From CAYNLG01 sp964397995 (GTDB taxonomy: Bacteria > Planctomycetota > Phycisphaerae > FEN-1346): a stretch of DNA of 6,272 bases. The position numbers and the translations under genes were made by a program. The notes beneath the pieces are model-generated. The model did not search any database and was not told the origin of the DNA. It worked only from the letters and a program-made list of their open reading frames with translations. This document shows positions 1 to 5,423 of the stretch, piece by piece. How positions within the stretch are numbered: the first letter of the stretch is position 1; each line of letters starts with the position of its first letter. The stretch spans positions 1 to 6,272 of the forward strand of contig CAYNLG010000128.1 in assembly GCA_964397995.1 (NCBI GenBank), in the 5' to 3' direction.

Positions 1-1
1 C

Positions 2-652
2 ATGCGGGTCCAGATCGAAAAGGACCTCGGCCTGCTTGCCTTCAACAACTACGGCCTCTCGGAGGTCATCGGCCCGGGCGTGAGCGGCGAGTGCGCGGCC
101 CGGTGTGGCATGCACATCCAGGAGGACCATTTCCTGGTGGAGTGCCTGGACCCGGAGACGCTGGAGCCGGTGCCGGAGGGCGAGCCGGGCGAACTGGTCT
201 TCACGACGCTCTCGAAGCAGGCGTTTCCGCTCGTCCGCTACCGCACGCGGGACATCGCGACGCTGACGCGCGAGCCGTGCGCGTGCGGGCGGACGACGGC
301 GCGGCACGGGCGGATTCTCGGGCGCAGCGACGACATGCTCATCATCCGGGGCGTGAACGTCTTCCCGTCGCAGATCGAAGAGGCCCTGCTCCGCGTCGAG
401 GGCACCGCCCCGCACTATCTGATCGAGGTCGACCGGCCGGGCGTGCTCGACCAGGCGACCATCCACGTCGAGGTGCGGCCGCAGGACTTCAAGGACACGA
501 TGCGCGAGATGCAGGAACTTCGCGACGCGATCGACCGGAGCGTGCAGGCCGTGACGGGCATCCGGTTCACGATCGACCTGGTCGAGCCGCAGACGCTGGA
601 GCGGTTCATGGGGAAGGCGAAGCGCGTGATCGACCATCGGCGCGAGGCCTGA
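2..652 (+). CDS. paaK: Phenylacetate-CoA ligase family enzyme, C-terminal half (5' partial)
   Basis: This is the C-terminal 216 residues of an adenylate-forming ligase that activates an aryl acid such as phenylacetate to its CoA thioester, using ATP, in the cytoplasm. Visible motifs are YGLSE at residues 17-21 of the fragment, RYRTRD at 79-84 (its Asp binds the AMP ribose in this superfamily), a CxCG pair at 93-96 typical of PaaK proteins, the hinge motif GRSDDMLIIRG at 107-117 leading into VNVFPSQIEE, and a terminal GKAKRV at 204-209 that should carry the A10 lysine. PaaK enzymes are usually about 430 residues, so about half the gene lies upstream of the window; the ATG at base 2 is an internal Met. 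It ends with TGA. The exact acid substrate cannot be told, because the acyl-binding pocket is mostly outside the window. Family call is firm; the symbol is by family resemblance. Confidence 0.93.
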   Translation: MRVQIEKDLGLLAFNNYGLSEVIGPGVSGECAARCGMHIQEDHFLVECLDPETLEPVPEGEPGELVFTTLSKQAFPLVRYRTRDIATLTREPCACGRTTARHGRILGRSDDMLIIRGVNVFPSQIEEALLRVEGTAPHYLIEVDRPGVLDQATIHVEVRPQDFKDTMREMQELRDAIDRSVQAVTGIRFTIDLVEPQTLERFMGKAKRVIDHRREA

Positions 653-654
653 GG

Positions 655-671
655 GGCGCGGCTGGCGCGCC
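655..671 (+). terminator. GC hairpin just after the PaaK stop, possible terminator
   Basis: GGCGCG (655-660) pairs perfectly with CGCGCC (666-671) around a 5-base loop, GCTGG, starting 2 bases after the stop codon. No T-run follows, so it is not a canonical intrinsic terminator. It could stabilise the 3' end of the mRNA or act as a U-less terminator. In such GC-rich sequence a 6-bp stem may also be chance. Confidence 0.3.
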
Positions 672-736
672 TGCCGTCCGAGCCATGGCGTCCGGCTTGA
701 CAGGCAGACCGACCGATCGTCTCAGCGCCTTTGGCG

Positions 737-765
737 TTGACATTTTGTCAGCGGCTGCCGGGAAT
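737..765 (+). promoter_or_regulatory. Candidate promoter for the higBA module
   Basis: A perfect -35 consensus TTGACA lies at 737-742. Seventeen bases later, GGGAAT (760-765) is a weak -10 candidate matching TATAAT at the last three positions. Transcription would begin close to the ATG at 775, giving a very short leader. A second TTGACA occurs exactly 40 bases upstream (697-702) but has no recognisable -10 partner. The 122-base gap between PaaK and higB holds no other gene I can see. Confidence 0.4.
738..750. promoter_or_regulatory. Inverted repeat over the -35 box, candidate HigA operator
   Basis: TGACA-TTT-TGTCA is a perfect 5-bp inverted repeat with a 3-base centre, overlapping the TTGACA box and ending 24 bases before the toxin ATG. 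HigA-type antitoxins repress their own operons by binding palindromes in the promoter through their helix-turn-helix domain, so position and symmetry fit. The site is AT-richer than its surroundings. Assignment to HigA is inference; the HigA encoded here is disrupted in its DNA-binding domain. Confidence 0.4.
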
Positions 766-774
766 GGGGCAGGG

Positions 775-1083
775 ATGCGGATCATCAAGACCAGCATGGT
801 GCGGGCGTTCTGAGAGGGCCGTCGCGAGGCGGAGGCATCGCTCAGGACATGGGTGGGGCAGACGAAGGCGGCCCGGTGGCAGCGCTTTGCCGACGTCCGC
901 AAGACCTTTCCCGGCCCCGACGCGGTGACCGTGAGCAGCGGGCGGGCGGTGGTGGTGTTCAACATCGCCCACAACCGCTACCGGCTTGTTGCGGCCATCC
1001 ATGACAACACGCAGATCGTGTACACGCTGGTGATCATGACACACAAGGAGTACGATCGCGGGGCGTGGAAGGAGCGGCTATGA
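775..1083 (+). pseudogene. higB: HigB-family mRNA interferase toxin, interrupted by in-frame TGA
   Basis: Read through, this frame gives a 102-codon RelE-like HigB toxin, the full family length. Such toxins cleave mRNA on the ribosome and are neutralised by HigA. It begins MRIIKTSMVRAF, is stopped by TGA at 811-813, then continues in the same frame with EGRREAEASLRTW, RFADVRKTFPGPDA, VVVFNIAHNRYRLVA, QIVY and MTHKEYD. The family N-terminus normally reads like REFWEKHP, so the TGA sits where a Trp (TGG) is expected: a single-base change. The final TGA overlaps the antitoxin ATG (ATGA, 1080-1083). Restart at GTG 853, preceded by AGGA at 844-847, would give a 76-residue protein lacking the first strand and helix, probably inactive. 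TGA also ends the PaaK and phosphoesterase genes, so general recoding is unlikely. Alternatives are a sequencing error or a recent nonsense mutation. Family call is strong; loss of function is inferred. Confidence 0.85.
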
Positions 1084-1488
1084 AAGCGGGAACGCAGACG
1101 CACGGCGACATTCCGGAGACCTACGCCGAACTGGCCGGGCGCTTCATGCCGCGCCCGCTCCATGACGAGGTCGACTACCGCAACGCGCTCGGCGTCTTGG
1201 ACGCGATGGCCGGGTTCGACCTGAACGCCGACCAGGCGGATTACTTCGAGGCCGTGGCGACGTTCGTCGAGAAGTACGAGGCCCGGCACCACGCGATCAA
1301 GACCACGGACCTGACGCCGGTGGAGTTGTTGCGCTCGCTGATGGACGAGCACGGCATGAGCGAGTCGGACCTCGGCGGGCGGCCGGAGCCTGAGGCACCG
1401 CATCCTGAGCGGCGAGCGGGACCTCAGCAAGGCGCACATCAGCGCCTTGGCGGAACATTTCAGCCTCGACCCGGCCGCGCTGCTCTAG
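1080..1488 (+). pseudogene. higA: HigA-family antitoxin, frameshifted within the HTH domain
   Basis: Translation from ATG 1080, overlapping the toxin stop, gives 99 residues matching HigA antitoxins (COG5499 type): ETYAELAGRFMPRP, an acidic helical middle, VEKYEARHHAI, then TPVELLRSLMDEHGMSESDLG, the start of the Xre-like helix-turn-helix. The family continuation is then found in the next frame, from 1387 to a TAG at 1486-1488: SLRHRILSGERDLSKAH and ALAEHFSLDPAALL. The frame changes by +1 across GC-rich bases 1374-1386. That stretch holds 13 bases where relatives have about 6-7 codons, so a net loss of 5 or 8 bases fits better than one inserted base. As written, the protein would run out of frame to a stop at 1680-1682 with an Arg/Gly/Pro-rich tail, opposite the phosphoesterase gene. 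The toxin-binding N-terminal part is intact; DNA binding should be lost. A sequencing or assembly error in the G/C run is possible. Confidence 0.82.
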
Positions 1489-1507
1489 CGCGCCGGCCCG
1501 CGTGTCG

Positions 1508-2902
1508 TCACCCCACCGGCGACGTGGGTCGCGGCGGGGTGCGGAGGCGGTCGGGCCGGGGGCGCGGCGGCTCGGGCACGCGCTCGGGTTCGCCGCGGCG
1601 GACGGCGCGGCCCGGGCGGTCGCGCAGGCTGCCCGTCCAGAGCTCGAACTCGTGGGCCCCGCTGCCCTCGTGCGGCGAGTAGACCACCACGTAGCTCATC
1701 TCTTTCCACGAGGCGAAGTGCGGCGCGCCGTCGTCGGTCTCGGCGCGTTCCCACACCGCCCGCCACGTCCCCGTGTTCAGGTAGAACCGGTCCCCGCCGC
1801 GCACGCACGGCCCCAGCGGCACGCTGGCGACGCGGTGGCTGTGGCCGTAGACGACGTAGCGCGGGGCGAAGCCGTCCTCGGCCACTTCGCCGCGCGCCTC
1901 GGTGCTATACTTCGCGTCCGGCCGGCCCCACAGCGCCCGCCACGTGTGCCGCATCCGGTCCCCGAACCGCGACAGGCGGTCGAGGGCCTTGACCTGGCGG
2001 CGGCAGACCTGGTGGAACAGGAGGCGCATGTACTGGCGCTGGAGCCAGGTGAGCTGGCGAGCGGCGGCCTCGCGGACGGCGCCGCTGGCGCGGAAGTCGT
2101 GGACGCACCGGGCGAGGGCCTCGCGGGCGACGCGGGCGGTCGCGGGGTTGCCTTGGCCGAGCTTGGTCAGCACCTCGGCCACCCACATGGCGATGACCGA
2201 GTACGGGCGGACGTTGTCGATTTCCTTGAGGCGGCGGACGACCTCGCCGCCGTTCAGGTCGTCGGCCAGGTACTTGCCGACTTCCAGGGGGAAGCGGTTG
2301 AGGAGCTCGACGATGATGATGTCGCCGAGGCTGGAGGCCTCGTGGCCGAGCTCGCGGTCGTAGTTGAGCGGGTCGTAGAGGTTGCCGTGGCGGGCGAGCA
2401 CGTCGTACTCGTGGGCGGGCGAGGTGTAGACGAGCGGGAACCCGCCCTTGACGTAGCTCGGGGCGAGGTCCAGGGCGTCGGACACCACCTGGCGCGTCGC
2501 CCGGTACCGGTTGATGATCCAGTCGTGGTTCCCCAGGACGTAGTCGAAGCGGACGCGCCAGTGGGGGACGCGGCTGCGCGCGGCAATGCGGTAGGGCATG
2601 TCGCGAAGGGCCTGGAGGGCGCCTCGGTTGCGGGCGACGATCCGCTGCAGGATGTCGAGCACGAGGCGGCGCTGGTCCTCGCTGGGGCGGCACCAGGGGC
2701 GGACGGTGTCCGGGGCGTCCAGCCACGAGGCGCTGCGCATCACGTCGAGCCCGTCGCCGAGGAGGACGACGCGGACCTCGTCGACGCGGCGCCGGTGGGC
2801 CAAGTCGCCGACACGGTCGACGAACTGGTCGAAGGCCTCCTCGTTGATGGTGACGCCGGAGGAGCCGTCGGTCAGATGGACGTCGCTGAAGAAGACGAGC
2901 AT
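1508..2902 (-). CDS. Calcineurin-like metallophosphoesterase of unknown substrate
   Basis: A 464-residue binuclear metallophosphoesterase. All family blocks are visible: SDVHL (D7, H9), LLGDGLD (D50), LGNHDW (N125, H126), RHGNLYDP (H172, the HGD/HGH-type ligand), and VYGHSHRV (H354, H356) followed by YLNTGTWR. These residues coordinate two metal ions, and the enzyme should hydrolyse a phosphoester. About 180 residues separate the fourth and fifth motifs, far more than in LpxH (about 80). This insert (roughly 185-340) looks largely helical and holds LTWLQRQYMRLLFHQVCRRQ, possibly a membrane-surface or oligomer segment. The last 35 residues are Arg/Pro-rich and look disordered. I chose the ATG at 2902 because the fold starts at once (MLVFFSDVH); the frame stays open 44 codons further, but that stretch covers the promoter. 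A purine-rich GGAGGGG run lies upstream at a rather long spacing. There is no signal peptide. It converges on higA with a 19-base gap. Confidence 0.92.
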   Translation of the reverse strand: MLVFFSDVHLTDGSSGVTINEEAFDQFVDRVGDLAHRRRVDEVRVVLLGDGLDVMRSASWLDAPDTVRPWCRPSEDQRRLVLDILQRIVARNRGALQALRDMPYRIAARSRVPHWRVRFDYVLGNHDWIINRYRATRQVVSDALDLAPSYVKGGFPLVYTSPAHEYDVLARHGNLYDPLNYDRELGHEASSLGDIIIVELLNRFPLEVGKYLADDLNGGEVVRRLKEIDNVRPYSVIAMWVAEVLTKLGQGNPATARVAREALARCVHDFRASGAVREAAARQLTWLQRQYMRLLFHQVCRRQVKALDRLSRFGDRMRHTWRALWGRPDAKYSTEARGEVAEDGFAPRYVVYGHSHRVASVPLGPCVRGGDRFYLNTGTWRAVWERAETDDGAPHFASWKEMSYVVVYSPHEGSGAHEFELWTGSLRDRPGRAVRRGEPERVPEPPRPRPDRLRTPPRPTSPVG

Positions 2903-2970
2903 CGCGTGTTCCGCTGCCCCCCTCCCGGAGCGCCCGGGCCGTCCCGAGCGCAAGATACGGTACTCGCTGA

Positions 2971-2983
2971 TGGTAGTATACCA
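2971..2983. promoter_or_regulatory. Inverted repeat over the phosphoesterase -10 box, candidate operator
   Basis: TGGTA-GTA-TACCA is a perfect 5-bp inverted repeat with a 3-base centre that covers the proposed -10 element. The adjacent spacer holds a second short dyad, CCCC-T-GGGG (2987-2995). Placement inside a promoter suggests a repressor site, but no regulator gene is visible to pair with it. Confidence 0.3.
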
Positions 2984-3003
2984 AATCCCCTGGGGGTACG
3001 CAA
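2975..3003 (-). promoter_or_regulatory. Promoter for the metallophosphoesterase gene
   Basis: On the minus strand, TATACT (2980-2975) matches the -10 consensus at 5 of 6 positions and is preceded by TGG, an extended -10 (TGn). TTGCGT (3003-2998) lies 17 bases further upstream as a partial -35. Transcription would start near 2968, giving a leader of about 65 bases before the ATG at 2902. This AT-rich island stands out from the GC-rich surroundings, which supports the call. Confidence 0.55.
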
Positions 3004-3076
3004 GAGGCCTACATGCGCAACAATGAACGGCCAAGCATCCTTAGCGCGGCCTTCACGCGATCCGCGCAGAAACCAC

Positions 3077-3094
3077 CCTGGCGCGGGCGCCAGG
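3077..3094. repeat. Perfect inverted repeat (hairpin)
   Basis: CCTGGCGC and GCGCCAGG form a perfect 8-bp dyad separated by GG, effectively a 7-bp stem with a CGGG tetraloop. No T-run follows on either strand, so it is not a standard terminator. It lies upstream of both divergent genes. Function unknown; it may be chance in GC-rich DNA. Confidence 0.35.
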
Positions 3095-3242
3095 CGGCAT
3101 CCGGTTCGGCGGCCGGTCGGGAGCTCGCGGCCTTTTCACCCTAGACTTGCAGTGCGCTAACCGGAAGTCAAGGTGGATTCGGGATTCGCGCGGCCCCATG
3201 GCGGCCTTCAGAGAGGCGATGGGCACCGCATGCCGAAACGCC

Positions 3243-3257
3243 GACGCCGCCGGCGTC
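3243..3257. repeat. Short inverted repeat in the leader of the secreted-protein gene
   Basis: GACGCC and GGCGTC form a 6-bp stem with a GCC loop, about 40 bases before the ATG at 3297. It could fold in the mRNA leader, but it does not cover the ribosome binding site. Weak evidence of function. Confidence 0.2.
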
Positions 3258-3287
3258 CCCGCGGGTTCAATCGGGCGACCCGACGCC

Positions 3288-3291
3288 GGAG
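3288..3291 (+). promoter_or_regulatory. Ribosome binding site that fixes the start at 3297
   Basis: GGAG lies 5 bases before the ATG at 3297. The frame is open upstream to about 3147, but only this start has a good Shine-Dalgarno site and places a signal peptide at the extreme N-terminus. Confidence 0.6.
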
Positions 3292-3296
3292 ACCTC

Positions 3297-5396
3297 ATGC
3301 CGCGACGCCGCCTGCCGCTTGCCCTCACGTGCGCTGCCGCCCTGCTCTTCGCGCCACCGGCCTTGGCGGGTACGGCCGAAGCCCTGCGGGCCCTGACGGG
3401 GGCGCGGACGCGCGTCGTCTGGGTCCAGGACACCGGCGACGGGCGCGACACCTTCGCCCGGGGCGGCCGGCTGCTTCTGCGCGGCTTCGACACCGACGAC
3501 GGCCGCGGCGACCGCGTTCTCCTGGAGGGACCGCGCTCCTGCGCCAAGCCGCTCCTCGCCCCCGACGGCCGCACGGTCGTCTTCTCGGACCGCAAGGCGT
3601 GGACGGTCTCTGCCGTGGGCTTCGACGGTTCGGGGCTGCGCACCGTCTGCGACGGCCAGGCTCTGGACGTCTGGCGCGACCCCGCCACGGGCACCGACTG
3701 GGTCTATGTCGGGACGGAAGCGGCCAAGGGCAAGGGCGACACCTTCGCCGAGGTCCGCCGGTTCCGGCTCGACCGCCCCGGCCAGGGCGAGCTCGTGTGG
3801 AACCGGACGCGGGTCAGCATGGACGGGTTCCGCGTCTCGGCCGACGGCACACGGGCGGCTGGCCTCTGGCCGTGGTCGGCGGGCGGAGTCGCCGAACTGC
3901 CCAACACGCGCTGGGAGAAGCTGGGCGGCGGGTGCTGGACGAGCCTCGCTCCGGACAACTCGACCCTCTTCTGGATTTTCGACGGGGCGCATCGCGGCGT
4001 GACGCTGACCGACACGATGGGCGCCTCGTGGAAGGTGCAGGTCGACACCGCCCCGGGCATCAACGGGTACGAGGTCTACCACCCGACGTGGAGCAACCAC
4101 GTCCGAATCCTGGCCGTCACGGGCCCGTACTTGGGCAAGGGCGGGGAGCCGGGTGGCAACCGCATCCGCGACGGCGGCAAGGCCGTCGAGGTCCACGTCG
4201 GCCGCTTCGACCCGCAGTTCGTCTCGGTCGAGAAGTGGGTCCGCGTCACGGAGAACGAGCGCGGCGACTTCTTCCCGGACGTGTGGGTGGAGGGCGGCCG
4301 CGCGACGACGGTGGCGGCGACGCGGCGGTCGGGCCTGCAGGCCGTGACGCTCTCGAAGGACGCGCTCGCCGGGTTCACCGAGTGGCCCGGCCACACCGAG
4401 GGGCTCCAGTTCCTCTGGCAATCCGCCGACGCCACCAACCAGATCGTCTATCCCGACGGGACCGTCGGCCGCACCTGCGTCCTGGCGGAGCGCGGCACGG
4501 CGCGGTACGGCCGGTTCCACGACATGCTCCTCGGGGGCGGGGCGGTGCTGGCGGAGGCCGAGGACGCGGCCGCTTTGCTCCGCGCGTGCCGGGCGACCAG
4601 CCAGATGGCCGTCGAGTGCGTCCTGACGCCGGCGACCCTGGACCAGGGCGGCCCGGCGCGGGTCGTGACGTTCAGCCAGTGCGCCTCGGCCCGGAACTGG
4701 ACCCTCGGCCAGCAGGGCAAGGACCTGGTCTTCCGCCTCCGGACCACCGCGACGGACTCCAACGGCACCAACCCGCAGGTCACGCTGGGCCCGCTCTCGG
4801 CCGGCGCGCCGCACCACGTGGTGGTGAGTTTCATGCCGGGGCGGCTGGCGGCCTTCGTCAACGGCCAACCCGTCAAGGAGGCGCCGATCGGGGGGCGCCT
4901 GACGAACTGGGAGGCGATGCATCTTCTCTTCGGCGACGAGTGGGACGGCGGCCGCGACTGGGCCGGCCGCCTGGAGGGCGTGGCCCTCTTCAATCGCTTC
5001 GTCGGGGCCGAGGAAGCCGCCCTGCGGTACAGGCTGTACAAGGAGCAGCACTTGGCGGGGCGCGGGCCCGTGCCGCGAGCGGAGGTCGAGGCCGAGGTGG
5101 AGGTCGCGACGCCGACGCCGGACCCCGCGAGCCTGGACACGTACCGTCGGTGCCTGGCGGTACACGTCTACCGGGTGAAGAAGGTGCTTGCAGGGGAGCT
5201 TGCGGCGCGGAGAATCGCGGTCGCCCGGTGGGTGATACTCGACCGGGAGGTCGTCCGGAAGGCCCCGCGCGTGGGCCAGACGCACCGGCTCGTGCTGGAG
5301 CCGTGGGACGCGCATTCGGAGCTGGAGAGCGAGCGGCAGGTGACGGCGTCGCGCGAGTACGACCTGCCGACGTACTACGACCCGACGGTCCCGTAG
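3297..5396 (+). CDS. Secreted beta-propeller/LamG protein with unassigned C-terminal domain
   Basis: A 699-residue exported protein. Residues 1-24 form a signal peptide: MPRRR, a hydrophobic core, and an ALA cleavage site before Gly25. Residues of about 35-390 look like a TolB/WD40-like beta-propeller, with recurring blade motifs LLAPDGRTVVFSDR, RVSADGTRAAGLWP and SLAPDNSTLFWIFDG. Residues of about 400-580 resemble a LamG/concanavalin A-like jelly roll, a common carbohydrate or protein binding fold: AVECVLTPATL, LVFRLRTT, HHVVVSFMPGRLAAFVNGQP and WAGRLEGVALFNR. A Pro/Glu/Val-rich linker (590-612) leads to a 90-residue C-terminal domain (YRRCLAVHVYRVKKVLAGEL, then VGQTHRLVLEPWDAH) that I cannot assign; its strand pattern recalls OB/netrin-like modules. 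No catalytic motif is evident. The MBOAT gene starts 27 bases downstream on the same strand, so co-transcription and a role in polysaccharide acetylation or surface binding are inferred. The N-terminal domain calls are by pattern only. Confidence 0.82.
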   Translation: MPRRRLPLALTCAAALLFAPPALAGTAEALRALTGARTRVVWVQDTGDGRDTFARGGRLLLRGFDTDDGRGDRVLLEGPRSCAKPLLAPDGRTVVFSDRKAWTVSAVGFDGSGLRTVCDGQALDVWRDPATGTDWVYVGTEAAKGKGDTFAEVRRFRLDRPGQGELVWNRTRVSMDGFRVSADGTRAAGLWPWSAGGVAELPNTRWEKLGGGCWTSLAPDNSTLFWIFDGAHRGVTLTDTMGASWKVQVDTAPGINGYEVYHPTWSNHVRILAVTGPYLGKGGEPGGNRIRDGGKAVEVHVGRFDPQFVSVEKWVRVTENERGDFFPDVWVEGGRATTVAATRRSGLQAVTLSKDALAGFTEWPGHTEGLQFLWQSADATNQIVYPDGTVGRTCVLAERGTARYGRFHDMLLGGGAVLAEAEDAAALLRACRATSQMAVECVLTPATLDQGGPARVVTFSQCASARNWTLGQQGKDLVFRLRTTATDSNGTNPQVTLGPLSAGAPHHVVVSFMPGRLAAFVNGQPVKEAPIGGRLTNWEAMHLLFGDEWDGGRDWAGRLEGVALFNRFVGAEEAALRYRLYKEQHLAGRGPVPRAEVEAEVEVATPTPDPASLDTYRRCLAVHVYRVKKVLAGELAARRIAVARWVILDREVVRKAPRVGQTHRLVLEPWDAHSELESERQVTASREYDLPTYYDPTVP

Positions 5397-5423
5397 CGGG
5401 GCCGCCCGAGCCGTCGAGGGCCC

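Larger units (their letters stand above)
2903..3296. other. Divergent intergenic region, about 394 bases
   Basis: This region separates the leftward phosphoesterase from the rightward secreted-protein gene. Its left third carries the phosphoesterase leader and promoter. The right part (about 3040-3296) has two GC hairpins and no convincing coding signal or RNA gene. A TTGCAG at 3147-3152 could be a weak -35 for the rightward gene, but no acceptable -10 follows at normal spacing, so I do not call a promoter there. Confidence 0.5.

Noticed and set aside
91..813. A 240-codon plus-strand frame overlapping PaaK.
   Set aside because: It is mostly an Arg/Ala/Gly-rich shadow of PaaK. Only its last 12 codons (from ATG 775) are real, as the N-terminus of HigB.
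811..813. TGA read as Trp (code change) or as selenocysteine in HigB.
   Set aside because: TGA ends the PaaK and phosphoesterase genes in the same window and Trp is written TGG throughout; no selenoprotein family or SECIS-like hairpin is evident. Nonsense mutation or sequence error is simpler.
1374..1389. Programmed ribosomal frameshifting in HigA.
   Set aside because: There is no classical slippery heptamer, and the segment is shorter than in homologs, which points to a deletion or sequence error.
1489..1507. A bidirectional terminator between the convergent higA and phosphoesterase genes.
   Set aside because: The 19-base gap has only a 4-bp CGCG dyad and no T-run on either strand.
2903..3034. 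44 extra N-terminal residues for the metallophosphoesterase, using a start at 3034.
   Set aside because: They run through the best promoter in the window (2975-3003) and precede a fold that begins directly at MLVFFSDVH.
1502..3160. A 552-codon open frame on the plus strand opposite the metallophosphoesterase.
   Set aside because: Low-complexity Ala/Val/Asp-rich translation without motifs; the minus strand has all metallophosphoesterase motifs.
3147..3296. 50 extra N-terminal residues for the secreted protein.
   Set aside because: They would bury the signal peptide; the start at 3297 has GGAG at good spacing and an ideal signal sequence.
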